Notes: generated by a model from the sequence alone, not told the origin. Counted from the stretch's first letter, positions 17,361 through 26,862 are shown. The stretch is DNA of 36,226 nucleotides from an uncultured marine group III euryarchaeote (GCA_902533295.1 CACALG010000005.1:1-36226), one strand, 5' to 3'. Numbers and translations: made by a program.

Positions 17361-18640
17361 TGGACGAAACACACGATTCAAAGTTAAAATCATGGGTAAA
17401 TGTTGCTGAAGATTCCGATTTCCCGATTCAAAACATTCCCTTTGGAGTGTATTCTCCAAAAGGTGGAGGAGACTTACATGTTGCTACAGCAATCGGAAAT
17501 TATGTTCTAGATTTGGCGTATTTAGATGAAGCAGGTTGTTTTGAAGGAACTGAAGTAGAAGGAACTGAAGTTTTCCATGAGCCTACTCTAAATGCCTTCA
17601 TGTCTTTAGGTCGTAAAGCTTGGAAAGAGGCTAGAAAAGTAATCAGTAATATTCTAAATGAAAATAATGATACACTAAGAGAGAATGATGAATTGAAGGA
17701 TTTGGCTTTGATCTCAATGGAAAATGCTGAAATGGAATTTCCCGTTGATATTGGAGATTATACAGATTTCTATTCTTCAAAAGAACACGCTTCTAATGTC
17801 GGCACTATTTTCAGGGGACCTGAGAATGCATTAATGCCTAATTGGTTACATTTACCTATTGCTTACCACGGCAGAGCGTCTTCGGTTATTCTAGATGGAG
17901 GAGATATTATACGTCCTAAAGGTCAAACAAAAACACCTGATGCTGCAGGACCTTCTTTCGGTGATAGTAAAAGAATGGATTTTGAACTTGAAATGGGATT
18001 GTTTATAGGTCCTGGAAATGGTTTAGGAGAACCTATCACTGTTAATGGTGCTGAAGAACATATCTTTGGTATGGCTCTTGTAAATGATTGGTCGGCTAGA
18101 GATATTCAAGCTTGGGAATATCAGCCACTGGGGCCTTTCTTAGCTAAGAATTTAGCCACTACAATTTCTCCTTGGATAATAACACTTGAAGCATTAGAGC
18201 CATTTAGATGTAGTGGGCCCAAACAAGACCCTGAACCTCTTGAATATTTGAGAAACAATAAGGATAGTACGTTTGATATTAACCTAGAAATTCATTTGAA
18301 AACTGAAAGGATGGATGCCTATGATTTGATTTCGTCAAGTAACTACAATTATCTCTACTGGGATATGAATCAACAAGTGGCACATCATACTACTACTGGT
18401 TGTAATCTGAGAACCGGAGACATGTTGGCTAGTGGAACTATTTCTGGGCCTGAGAAAAATAGTAGAGGGTCAATGCTCGAATTAACGTGGGGTTGGTCTG
18501 AACCAATTAAACTTTCAAATGGTGAAGAAAGAATTGCCCTTGAAGATGGAGATACTGTATTGTTGAAAGGCTGGTGTCAAGGTGAAGGATATCGGATTGG
18601 TTTTGGAAGCTGTACAGGCAAACTTCTACCCTCTGCTTAA
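17360..18640 (+). CDS. fahA: Fumarylacetoacetase
   Basis: About 426 residues from ATG 17360 (ATG at 17351 would add three). This is the full-length two-domain FAH. The N-terminal SH3-like domain (IPFGVYSPKG) is followed by the catalytic beta-roll: DFYSSKEHASNVGTIFRG holds the calcium ligand Asp136 and catalytic His143, DFELEMGLFIG holds Glu209 and Glu211, and LVNDWSARDIQAWEYQPLGP holds Asp243. The enzyme hydrolyses fumarylacetoacetate to fumarate and acetoacetate, the last step of tyrosine breakdown. Start 17360 gives the same TAATG one-base overlap as between hpd and hmgA, arguing for coupled translation. All known calcium and catalytic residues that I can align are present. Confidence 0.96.
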   Translation: MDETHDSKLKSWVNVAEDSDFPIQNIPFGVYSPKGGGDLHVATAIGNYVLDLAYLDEAGCFEGTEVEGTEVFHEPTLNAFMSLGRKAWKEARKVISNILNENNDTLRENDELKDLALISMENAEMEFPVDIGDYTDFYSSKEHASNVGTIFRGPENALMPNWLHLPIAYHGRASSVILDGGDIIRPKGQTKTPDAAGPSFGDSKRMDFELEMGLFIGPGNGLGEPITVNGAEEHIFGMALVNDWSARDIQAWEYQPLGPFLAKNLATTISPWIITLEALEPFRCSGPKQDPEPLEYLRNNKDSTFDINLEIHLKTERMDAYDLISSSNYNYLYWDMNQQVAHHTTTGCNLRTGDMLASGTISGPEKNSRGSMLELTWGWSEPIKLSNGEERIALEDGDTVLLKGWCQGEGYRIGFGSCTGKLLPSA

Positions 18641-18728
18641 TCCTGGTTTTTAGAGTAGACCTTATATAACCATCCGAGTGGCGCCCAGTCCGTCTCCTGT
18701 TAGAGGAGACAGAAAGGACACAACATCA
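18641..18728 (+). promoter_or_regulatory. aglB promoter, leader hairpin and ribosome binding site
   Basis: CTTATATAAC (18661-18670) is a strong TATA-like box predicting a transcript start near 18690. Immediately there the sequence GTCTCCT-GTTAG-AGGAGAC (18692-18710) forms a perfect 7-bp stem with a 5-nt loop. AAAGGA (18713-18718) then stands 10 nt before ATG 18729, a good ribosome binding site. This arrangement decides the start: the in-frame GTG at 18678 lies upstream of the predicted transcript start. Confidence 0.6.
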
Positions 18729-21700
18729 ATGGCAAGACAAACACGTCGAAGACGTGACTCCAAGTCAAAAAATCGCTATCGCCCTCGCTTCCCTTCAGCT
18801 TCAGGTAGAGCAAGTTCTGAACAAACTGAAATAGCGCCACGCAAAGTTGAAAAAATTGATTGGAGAACTGTTTTTATTTTGTTTGCAATTTTCCTTTTTT
18901 CCCTTTATATTAGAACTGCTTGGACGTTAGAACCAGCCACAGAGGATGGATTTCAACTTACTGGAGGTAGTGACCCTTACTACCACAAGCATGTTGTTGA
19001 CCACGTAGCTGAAACTGGTGAGCATTTGAAAAGAGATCCAATGCTTAACTATCCTTATGGAGCAAATAACAATCGACCACCTTTATTTGATTGGTCTATT
19101 GCAATTATTGGTTTAGCACTTTCACCATTCTTTAGTTCAACAGAGGAATCTGTATGGTGGGCAATGGAAGTTTTGCCTGCAATTTATGGAGCTTTAATCA
19201 TATTCCCAATTTACGCAATAGGTCGAGCTCAGTTTGGAAGGGAAGCTGGAATAATTGGAGCTTTCTTTATTGGTGTAAATTCACAACATGTAGGTCACTC
19301 AAGTTTGGCTCTGGCTGACCACGATTCTTACATTATTCTGTTTGGAACAACTGCTTATTTCTTCTTCATGAGGGCATTAACTGTTGCTAACGATAAGAAA
19401 TGGGTGTCTGATTGGACTAATTGGGATGAAATAAAGAGTGGTGTAAGACAATTTGTAGATTCTGAAAGATTAGCTCTTGGTTATGCTGGTTTAGCTGGTA
19501 TGACAATAACTATGATTTCAATGAGTTGGAAAGGTTTCCCATACATTATGGCAATCATTGCAATTTATTTGGGATTACAGATGTTAATCAATGCTTTCCG
19601 TAGAGTAGATAGTTTGACCACGGCCGCCCTAGGATTGGTTACACTTTCAATGCCTGTAATTTTGTCTTATCCTTATTACAACACCATGGGATTCGTGAAT
19701 ACATGGTGGGAAGCTCCTGCATATATTTTGCTAGGTTACTTCCTAATTTCATTACTAATGGTTACAACCAGAGATTTACCATGGTTATTAGTGATTGGTG
19801 TGTCTACTGGTATTGCAGTAATTATTTACTTGCTTCTTACTTATGTTTTTGAAGATCTTGGATTTTTACTCTTTAGTGGTCAAGGATACTTTGTCAGAAC
19901 AAAATTGTTCAATACAATTGCAGAAGCTCAGCCCCCTCAATTTGCTGATTTCGTTTTTGCTTTTGGTCCTGTCTCAATTTGGTTAGCTATATTCGGCGTT
20001 ATATGGATGGCTTACCAACTATTCAATCAGAGTATTTGGAAGAAAGATTATTTGTTCGTTATGATTTGGGCTCTTGTTTCAATTTACATGGCTCAATCAG
20101 CTATTCGTTTTATTTTTAATGCAACTCCTGTTGTATCACTTATCAGTGGATGGATAACTTGGTTGATAATCCAACAAGCCGATTTCCCTGCTATAATGGT
20201 AACTTGGAAAGCATTCTGGGGGAAGAGAGGTGGAACATTCTATTGGTTATCACTAGCATCGGTTTTTGCAGGATTATTCTTGTTCTTTACTGTAAGTATT
20301 CTAATTGGTCTTCTTTCAACTTTAATTCTCCTTCTATTGGTAATGGTTATTGGACATATGGATGCTCAAAGCGAGGACCAATATCGTTTCCGTGATAGGA
20401 TAAGAGGATTAAGACAAGGATTTGCTATGAAAAGGCCATTAATTGCTCTATTTGTTGGTCTATTCATCTTCCTACCAAATACTTTCTATGGATATGATGC
20501 TGGGGTTCCATTTGAAGATAAGAAAAGTCATGATTCAGAAATTTACGAATTTCTAAGTTATGATTTTTTAAGACCTGAAGAATATGATTGGGACGAACGA
20601 AATAATCAAACCAAATATCCAGATGGTGTCCAAGGAATGTATACTACCTCTGATAATTCTAATCAATTATGGTACTTGGGCAATACTGGGCCTTCATTCC
20701 CTCAAGACTATTGGATTGATGGATTGGAATGGTTAGCTGAACAAGACACAAATGAGAAACCTGAGGATCGGCCTGGCTTCATCTCTTGGTGGGATTACGG
20801 TTTCTGGGCAATCGATATTGGGGAACACCCTACTGTAGCTGATAACTTCCAGTTTGGATACCAAATTGCAGGTAATTTCATTGCTTCTCAATCCGAACAT
20901 GAAGCAATGGCTTTGTTACTCTATAGACTAATAGAACCTGAAGTCAATCGAGATTCAGAAAGTTTTAGTGATGAACTCAGAGCTGAATTATTATTATATT
21001 TATCAGAAGATAATGTTACAGAATTGGAAACAATAATCTCCAATCCTGACGATTATATTCCAAAGAAAGCAGATGGTAGTGATCAAGAGGTGCACCCGAA
21101 AAATGCTGCAATAAGAGCTGGAAGGCCAATTCTAATGACTATCGAGAAGAATGATATTGCAGACCTTATGTGGGAAGTGGAACAAATAACTGGTCACTCT
21201 ATCCGTTACTTTGCTGCAGATACAAGGCTAATGCCTTACTCTGCAAGTAATACTGGTATTTTGTACGCTCCAGTTACTTTGGCTGACTATGATATCAGTA
21301 ATTATGTAGAAGTTCAAGCTGCTTTATCAAACGGACAAACGGTACCATTTGATGAAGCAATAGAAATATTGAAAGCTAATCCAGATGTTCAAGTTTCTTC
21401 ACAGCAACTAGTTTACAAAGATAAATTTTTGAATTCAATGTTCTTTAGATCCTTCCTTGGATGGTCTGCAACAGATATTGGTAGACCAATAGAAGATGGA
21501 ATTCCTGGCGTATCTGGAACAATAGCCCAGGATCAAACACTACCTCCGCTACCTGGATGGAATTTAACTCACTTCAAATTGGTGCAATATAATTCCGGAC
21601 TCAGAATACTGAAATATTACGATGGTGCGACGGTTTATGGTACCGTTTCTACTCCTGAAGGAGACCCTGTTGTTAATGCAAACATAACTGTACTTGATGA

Positions 21701-24700
21701 ATATCGAGTTCCTCATGGAAGAGCAACAACTGATGAAAATGGACAATATAGTGTCTTGGTTCCTGCAGGAAATCTAACTCTGGCTGTTTCAATGGGAACT
21801 CCTGGAGAAGATATTGAAAAGATATTCATGACTTCGAACAATTTGCTAGTTAGAAAAGAAAATGTAATTATTTCTGAAGAACAAGCAATGAGAAAAACTA
21901 GTGGAGCAATAAAAATAGATCTTGAAGTCGAACCTGCGTCCGTGTCAGGTAGATTGTTCTGGGATAACAACAAAGATGAAACCTTTGATTCTGGTGATGA
22001 TACTGTACCTCTAATCCCAGTAACGGCAACAAATATACGCTCCGAAATTACTAGAACAGTTACAACTGATTCAAATGGTAATTATGAATTTACCGGATTG
22101 GCACCTGGTGAATACAAAATCACTGCTGAAATGGATGGGCACTCATTAGAATTAGCTTCATACACAGGTGAAGCATCATTACGAGCAAACCAAGACGTTA
22201 CTGTTAAAGGTGCTCTAAAACCAAGTTATATTTGGGGCAGAATTACCTCTGGAGATAATATCGGCTCACAAATCGTCACTATTTCACTTCACGATGAAAC
22301 TAACAGTAATATTACAGAAAATTCATTCCTTAACACCTATTATTACGTATCCGATTGTACTGGAGACGCCATAGATTCCTCAATATCATTCTGTTTTGAT
22401 AAACTATTACCTGGAAACTATACGCTTCGGTTTGAATCAAACGATATCTACACTGGTTGGACTAATAATACCAAAGAAGTAGAAATTGTAGCAGGACAAT
22501 CAAAAAGCTTCAACACCACTTTATTGAGCGGATTCCGATTAGAAGGTGTATTGAATCACAATAATCAACCTATTGCTAATGAGCAAATTGTTGTGAGGAA
22601 TGTGAATGAACAATATAGTGACAATGTATTCACCACAGATACTGGATACTTTGCGACCGTCCTTCCTAAAGGAATTTACGATATTTACACGGTTCACAAT
22701 ACTGAACAAACGACCCTAGCATATCTTAACCGAATAGATAGTCAAACTTATTCAGGAATAATAGATGCTAAGATGGGGCCTGGATACACAATACAAGGTA
22801 CTTTGTTTGAAGATTTAGATGGTGACAATGTATTCAATCCAGATACTGGAGAGAAAACATATAATGGAAAAATGGTTAGGTTTATCTCAGATAGTGGTAG
22901 TACTTCTGTAACTTCTACATTTGGAGGAAATTACGAAATTATTGTGCCTGAGGGGGCTTATAGTGTATATTCTCATGTTCTAGCAGATGGTCAACAAAAT
23001 TTGGTTTCTTTACGCAATCTTGGTATTGTTAACGGAAATCAAGAAAATGTTAATTTATCTGCAAATATAGGATACGATGCTTGGATTATTTTATATGAAG
23101 AACATATGGATGAAGTAATCAGCTTGGAAGGTTTAGTTGAATTGAGCACTGCCCAAGGTGAAATCGATGTTTGGGCAACTGATCCATTCTCTAAATTTAG
23201 TCTGCCTGGTGGAGAATACCAAATTGATTTGAATAAATTTGGATATGAATTAGAGAAAATTTATTACGGTCCTGAAGAAGAAAAGGAAGAAACGGAAAAG
23301 GTAACGTTAACAAAAACAGAAGAATTAATTTTACAAGCTAAAAGAATTCCAACAAATATAGATGGAAGATTTGTATATGAAGGAAGTCCGATACCTAATG
23401 CTCACTTATCTTTCTCACCAATGAATAATCCATTGTATCACTTAAATTTTACAACTGACGACCAAGGTAATTTCGAAAATGTAATTTTACCTCCTGATCA
23501 ATACATGTACACTTTCTCTCTTGAGGATAGTGGAAGTAGATATCTGAATCATGGACAAATGAATATTCCTATCGGAACGACTGAAGTAGACATGGGAGAT
23601 ATTGCTTCTGATCTTAAGTATCAAGTTTCTGGTGAAGTCACATTAAATGATGTAAAAACAACAGGTATGGTTATTCTAAGGCCTGTTGATGATTTTGATA
23701 ACTTTACTGTGCTCGAAACTACAGTGTTCGAAGATTATTCTGGCTATATGCTACCTGGTGAATATTACGTTACTTTCCAAGATGGACAATATGGTAAGCA
23801 CTACAGTTATGGTGGTTTCTTAGATTTGACAGGTCCTACAACTTATGATCTTGAATTGAAAAATGAAGGATATGTAAGAGGAGATGTAAGATCTCAAGCT
23901 GATAATAACATAATTACAGACAGACCGATTAGAATTCAATTTGTATCTGAAACTGGTGTTGTATTTGTAGAAGATTCTGATCCTGAAGAGGGGTTATTCG
24001 GAGCAACTATGAATTATGGTAAATTTGATTTGCCTAATGGTAATTACGACGTGATTGTAAAAGAAAATGGATATCAAGATTTTGCAAGCACGATTACAAT
24101 TGATGGATCTACGGACTATTACAATGAAATTGTATTAATTCCTAAGACTGTGAATGTTACTTTGGAAATGACTTATGTTAATGCAACTGGAAATAGTGTT
24201 CCTTTAGCTAATGGATTAGTTACTTTTGAAGCTGTTACTGGTGAAACATTCGGCCATTATACTGATGAAAATGGAGTAATTAACATTCCTGATATGGTTC
24301 CAAAAACCTATGAAATAGAAATGGATGTTACTCTAAATGATGGTGCTGATGAATTCACAATGAGTAAGAGAAATATCTATGTAAGTGCTGGTAATGAACA
24401 ACAAACATTCAAGAAAGAGGCTGAATGGAAAGTTCGAGTATCTGGTACTATCTTCTATGACCGTGATTTTGATGGAACTCCTGATTCTAATGAATTGCTT
24501 GCAAATTCGCAAGTGGATATTTGGAATGTGGATGGTACACAAATTAGAGAAAGCACAACTGCGGATTCAAATGGAAATTACGAAGTTTATTTGGATACTG
24601 GAGTGTACAAGACATGGTTCTACACTACAGAAGGAACAAGTTACACTTCCATAGATTCACTTGAACTAGAGGGAGCTCTAGAATTAAGTCCTGCACTATC

Positions 24701-25757
24701 GCGTGGTGTTAACTACATTGTAGACTATCAATCATCAGAAACAAACTCCAATATTGATTTTGGTGATGTAGATATTGTAGGAACTAATGTTAGCTTCACA
24801 ATCGAAGCTGATAATGGGAACATGGAAATTTTGGTTCCAAATGGCGTCTATGAATTCAAAGGAAATTATGAAGATTTATCTGCAACTGAGGATTACGCTT
24901 ATGTATTAGATATATCAGTTAACATAACTGACGATATTGACGGTGTAGTTCAGGTAGAAAGTATTGATAAGCAATTAATGAGAGGGTTTGACGTTTCATT
25001 AGATACAAACGAGTTAGAAATACCTATTAGTCAAACAGCTATTTTCAATTTCAATGTTACATCATCTGGTTTCTTAGACATTGTTTTTGAAACAGGAATA
25101 GAAGAGATTCCTGAAGGATGGAGTGCCGAATTTGTACCAAATAAATTGAACATGAAAGAAGGCGAAGAAGATAATCTCCAACTGAAGATAACGCCTAATG
25201 AAAATGTAGTTCCTGGTGTTTGGGAAGTATTCTATGTCGAAATCTTCTGGACAGACTACGAAGATAATCAAATCGATGATTTAAGACGTAATTTTGCTGT
25301 AACTGTTGAACCTATTGAACAACCTGATCCTGACTTCACAATAGAAACTGGTGATTTTGTTTGGAATCCTGATGCACCTACTGTTGGAACTGAAGTGACA
25401 TTAAGTGCAACTGTGACGAACGCAGTTAATCACTCAGGTGCCCATTATGTTCCTGTTGTCTTTTATGTCGATGATGAACCAATAAAGATGATTACTGCTG
25501 AGTTTGATGGAAATAACAGTGAAGTCACTGTTAGTGCCACTTGGAATGCTACAAAGGGTACACACACACTTAAGGCACATATAGACCCTGAGAACGCCAT
25601 AGAAGAGACTAATAGCGATAATAACAAGGCATCAACTACTTTCTCAATAAGTGAATCTGAGGAAGAAGATAACAGTTCTACTATGAACATGATTGCTATA
25701 GCTGTAGTAGCTCTCGTAGCTGGTTTTGCATACGTAAGTTATCGTTCTAGGCGTTAG
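18729..25757 (+). CDS. aglB: Giant oligosaccharyltransferase AglB (STT3) with about 1,400-residue ectodomain
   Basis: About 2,342 residues from ATG 18729. Residues 1-955 are the AglB/STT3 enzyme: a basic N-tail, about a dozen membrane helices, the first acidic metal/substrate motif in GGSDPYYHKHVVDH, the second in LADHDSYI, and the catalytic-domain signature WWDYGFW (Trp687-Gly691). The enzyme transfers lipid-linked glycan to Asn in NxS/T sequons outside the membrane. From about 956 onward come about eleven carboxypeptidase-regulatory or SdrD/CNA-B-like beta domains (typical endings DENGQYSVLVPAG, DSNGNYEFTGLAPGEY), some with Asp-rich calcium loops, then a NEW3-like domain (about 2085-2190), a CARDB-like domain (about 2200-2308) and a final membrane helix with a RSRR tail. 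Typical archaeal AglB is about 800-1,000 residues, so the ectodomain is exceptional. It follows the fahA gene by 88 bp with its own promoter. Confidence 0.95.
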   Translation: MARQTRRRRDSKSKNRYRPRFPSASGRASSEQTEIAPRKVEKIDWRTVFILFAIFLFSLYIRTAWTLEPATEDGFQLTGGSDPYYHKHVVDHVAETGEHLKRDPMLNYPYGANNNRPPLFDWSIAIIGLALSPFFSSTEESVWWAMEVLPAIYGALIIFPIYAIGRAQFGREAGIIGAFFIGVNSQHVGHSSLALADHDSYIILFGTTAYFFFMRALTVANDKKWVSDWTNWDEIKSGVRQFVDSERLALGYAGLAGMTITMISMSWKGFPYIMAIIAIYLGLQMLINAFRRVDSLTTAALGLVTLSMPVILSYPYYNTMGFVNTWWEAPAYILLGYFLISLLMVTTRDLPWLLVIGVSTGIAVIIYLLLTYVFEDLGFLLFSGQGYFVRTKLFNTIAEAQPPQFADFVFAFGPVSIWLAIFGVIWMAYQLFNQSIWKKDYLFVMIWALVSIYMAQSAIRFIFNATPVVSLISGWITWLIIQQADFPAIMVTWKAFWGKRGGTFYWLSLASVFAGLFLFFTVSILIGLLSTLILLLLVMVIGHMDAQSEDQYRFRDRIRGLRQGFAMKRPLIALFVGLFIFLPNTFYGYDAGVPFEDKKSHDSEIYEFLSYDFLRPEEYDWDERNNQTKYPDGVQGMYTTSDNSNQLWYLGNTGPSFPQDYWIDGLEWLAEQDTNEKPEDRPGFISWWDYGFWAIDIGEHPTVADNFQFGYQIAGNFIASQSEHEAMALLLYRLIEPEVNRDSESFSDELRAELLLYLSEDNVTELETIISNPDDYIPKKADGSDQEVHPKNAAIRAGRPILMTIEKNDIADLMWEVEQITGHSIRYFAADTRLMPYSASNTGILYAPVTLADYDISNYVEVQAALSNGQTVPFDEAIEILKANPDVQVSSQQLVYKDKFLNSMFFRSFLGWSATDIGRPIEDGIPGVSGTIAQDQTLPPLPGWNLTHFKLVQYNSGLRILKYYDGATVYGTVSTPEGDPVVNANITVLDEYRVPHGRATTDENGQYSVLVPAGNLTLAVSMGTPGEDIEKIFMTSNNLLVRKENVIISEEQAMRKTSGAIKIDLEVEPASVSGRLFWDNNKDETFDSGDDTVPLIPVTATNIRSEITRTVTTDSNGNYEFTGLAPGEYKITAEMDGHSLELASYTGEASLRANQDVTVKGALKPSYIWGRITSGDNIGSQIVTISLHDETNSNITENSFLNTYYYVSDCTGDAIDSSISFCFDKLLPGNYTLRFESNDIYTGWTNNTKEVEIVAGQSKSFNTTLLSGFRLEGVLNHNNQPIANEQIVVRNVNEQYSDNVFTTDTGYFATVLPKGIYDIYTVHNTEQTTLAYLNRIDSQTYSGIIDAKMGPGYTIQGTLFEDLDGDNVFNPDTGEKTYNGKMVRFISDSGSTSVTSTFGGNYEIIVPEGAYSVYSHVLADGQQNLVSLRNLGIVNGNQENVNLSANIGYDAWIILYEEHMDEVISLEGLVELSTAQGEIDVWATDPFSKFSLPGGEYQIDLNKFGYELEKIYYGPEEEKEETEKVTLTKTEELILQAKRIPTNIDGRFVYEGSPIPNAHLSFSPMNNPLYHLNFTTDDQGNFENVILPPDQYMYTFSLEDSGSRYLNHGQMNIPIGTTEVDMGDIASDLKYQVSGEVTLNDVKTTGMVILRPVDDFDNFTVLETTVFEDYSGYMLPGEYYVTFQDGQYGKHYSYGGFLDLTGPTTYDLELKNEGYVRGDVRSQADNNIITDRPIRIQFVSETGVVFVEDSDPEEGLFGATMNYGKFDLPNGNYDVIVKENGYQDFASTITIDGSTDYYNEIVLIPKTVNVTLEMTYVNATGNSVPLANGLVTFEAVTGETFGHYTDENGVINIPDMVPKTYEIEMDVTLNDGADEFTMSKRNIYVSAGNEQQTFKKEAEWKVRVSGTIFYDRDFDGTPDSNELLANSQVDIWNVDGTQIRESTTADSNGNYEVYLDTGVYKTWFYTTEGTSYTSIDSLELEGALELSPALSRGVNYIVDYQSSETNSNIDFGDVDIVGTNVSFTIEADNGNMEILVPNGVYEFKGNYEDLSATEDYAYVLDISVNITDDIDGVVQVESIDKQLMRGFDVSLDTNELEIPISQTAIFNFNVTSSGFLDIVFETGIEEIPEGWSAEFVPNKLNMKEGEEDNLQLKITPNENVVPGVWEVFYVEIFWTDYEDNQIDDLRRNFAVTVEPIEQPDPDFTIETGDFVWNPDAPTVGTEVTLSATVTNAVNHSGAHYVPVVFYVDDEPIKMITAEFDGNNSEVTVSATWNATKGTHTLKAHIDPENAIEETNSDNNKASTTFSISESEEEDNSSTMNMIAIAVVALVAGFAYVSYRSRR

Positions 25758-25761
25758 ATCT

Positions 25762-25788
25762 ACTCAGGCTTCCTCATCCGGCTTGTTA
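25762..25788. repeat. 3'-end repeat motif, copy 1
   Basis: On the minus strand the sequence ACAAGCCGGATGAGGAAGCC, followed by TGA, begins in the stop codon of the 91-residue gene. A near copy lies just after the stop of the next upstream minus-strand gene (26092-26117), differing at about three positions. It has no T-run and no long stem, so it is not a standard intrinsic terminator. It may be a processing or termination signal, or a relic of duplication. Confidence 0.55.
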
Positions 25789-26061
25789 AGCAAATAGTAA
25801 GACTAAGAATATGAAAGTAAGAATAATATTTATTAAAGACCATATCAAACAATTCTTTCCTACGTATTTGTAATGCTCTTCATCCTTTGAAATGTACATT
25901 GCTCCTACTATTATTCCTGCTAAAGGTACAAAAAAACTTCCAAAATAAAGCAAAATTACGGGAAAAGAATCTACCTTCTTTATCATATTCAGAGGTTTGC
26001 TTTTCTGAAACTCATCATATTTTTCGGCTAATTCATCAATTTTAGCCTTATCATATTTCAT
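25786..26061 (-). CDS. Small two-helix membrane protein
   Basis: A 91-residue protein of no recognised family. Residues 1-30 are charged (MKYDKAKIDELAEKYDEF), then two hydrophobic helices at about 33-54 and 70-90 are separated by a short polar loop (SKDEEHYKYVGKN). This is the plan of many small integral membrane proteins. The ATG at 26061 has a TATA-like box about 23 nt upstream, nearly the same as that of the next upstream gene. It converges on aglB with a 28-bp gap. No function can be assigned from sequence. Confidence 0.7.
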   Translation of the reverse strand: MKYDKAKIDELAEKYDEFQKSKPLNMIKKVDSFPVILLYFGSFFVPLAGIIVGAMYISKDEEHYKYVGKNCLIWSLINIILTFIFLVLLFA

Positions 26062-26090
26062 ACACCCCTAACGCCTTTGTTTAATTTAAG
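26062..26090 (-). promoter_or_regulatory. Leaderless-type promoter, copy A
   Basis: On the minus strand CTTAAATTAAACAAAGGCGT stands just before the ATG at 26061, with the TATA-like centre about 23 nt upstream. The same element, with one or two changes, precedes the SHOCT gene at 26651-26671. The spacing predicts transcription starting at the ATG. Confidence 0.5.
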
Positions 26091-26091
26091 A

Positions 26092-26117
26092 CTTCAGGCT
26101 ACCTCATTCGGCTTGTC
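26092..26117. repeat. 3'-end repeat motif, copy 2
   Basis: Minus-strand sequence GACAAGCCGAATGAGGTAGC followed by CTGA, directly after the TAA at 26118-26120 of the SHOCT-domain gene. It matches copy 1 at 25762-25788 except for about three positions. The two motifs occupy the same place relative to the preceding stop codon. Confidence 0.55.
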
Positions 26118-26642
26118 TTACTTTCCCAAGATTTCCTTCTTCATCTGCTTGAATTCGTCGTCGTCGATGATTCCTTTATCTTTCATTTCAGATATTTTTT
26201 CTATTTTAGTTACTTTATCGTCATTATCCCCTATATTAGAACGATTTAGAACGCTATCTTTGATTTCAGTTTTGGTTATTTGATCTCCTTGAACAACTGT
26301 TTGATCAACTTTTACTGCATTCTGTTCACCTTTTAGCTTCCTAACTCTGGCAGCTTCACCGATTTCTCCTAACCTTTCCCATATTTCAATTGCAGAGTCA
26401 TAATCTCGAGCCATTTCACGAACTTCAGCTTGTTCTTTCATAGAGTCACGTAGCTGCTGTTCCTTTTTTTCCAATCCTATTGTATGTCCAAATTTTAGTT
26501 TCCTTAAAACAAAAGTTAGAACAAACCCTACTATGAAAAAGAAAAGTTGACCAACTCCTGGATCTCCGGCCTCTGTAGCCGCCCATATAGCATAAACAAC
26601 AACCAGCCATATGCCGATAACTGCAGTATCATACAAGTGCAT
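26118..26642 (-). CDS. SHOCT-domain membrane protein
   Basis: A 174-residue protein with two hydrophobic segments at the N-terminus (about 6-24 and 30-46), a charged helical stretch (about 56-105, with an ALIEIWERLGE-like TPR-style helix written here as SAIEIWERLGEIGEAARV), a Thr/Val/Asp-rich linker, and a C-terminal SHOCT motif (KISEMKDKGIIDDDEFKQMK, residues about 147-166). SHOCT is a short helical domain found at protein ends and thought to mediate oligomerisation. Topology suggests a membrane anchor with a cytoplasmic tail. It shares its promoter sequence and 3' motif with the 91-residue gene downstream. The cellular role is unknown. Confidence 0.82.
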   Translation of the reverse strand: MHLYDTAVIGIWLVVVYAIWAATEAGDPGVGQLFFFIVGFVLTFVLRKLKFGHTIGLEKKEQQLRDSMKEQAEVREMARDYDSAIEIWERLGEIGEAARVRKLKGEQNAVKVDQTVVQGDQITKTEIKDSVLNRSNIGDNDDKVTKIEKISEMKDKGIIDDDEFKQMKKEILGK

Positions 26643-26862
26643 AGCTTCCTGACGTCTTTGTTTAATTTAATACTGTGGTTGTTTTGTTCTTTGGTAGATC
26701 TACTGATTTTATAGACTGTCTTGAAAAATAAAAAAAAGATTAGTGAGACAGAAGCTTCGCTAATCAAATAAAAATCACACAGCTCTTCACAACAGAAAGG
26801 CAGGGGAGCTGTGCCTACCCCTACCTAACGTTATTTTCTAAACTAATTAACTAACTAATTAC
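26643..26862. promoter_or_regulatory. Intergenic region between the pilin and SHOCT genes
   Basis: A 220-bp gap without a gene. Next to the SHOCT start it holds the second copy of the leaderless-type promoter (minus-strand ATTAAATTAAACAAAGACGT, 26651-26671). Next to the pilin stop it holds a stem-loop with a T-rich tail (listed separately) and an AT-rich TTAACTAACTAATTA stretch. The middle has minus-strand T-runs that may help termination. I see no further structure. Confidence 0.5.
26791..26825 (-). terminator. Stem-loop terminator of the pilin gene
   Basis: On the minus strand GGTAGGGG-N11-CCCCTGCC (26825 to 26799) forms an 8-bp stem with one T-G wobble, followed at once by TTTCTGTT (26798-26791). 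It lies about 38 bp past the pilin stop codon. This is like an intrinsic terminator or an mRNA-stabilising 3' hairpin, which would suit a strongly expressed structural gene. Confidence 0.5.

Noticed and set aside
18678-18728. In-frame GTG start giving aglB 17 more residues
   Set aside because: The TATA-like box at 18661-18670 predicts a transcript starting near 18690, after the GTG, while ATG 18729 has a well-spaced AAAGGA site and a typical basic AglB start.
25762-26117. The repeated 3' motifs as C/D-box guide RNAs (ATGAGG and CTGA resemble C and D boxes)
   Set aside because: The C-box match is imperfect, spacing between the boxes is only a few bases, and there is no second box pair or room for a guide.
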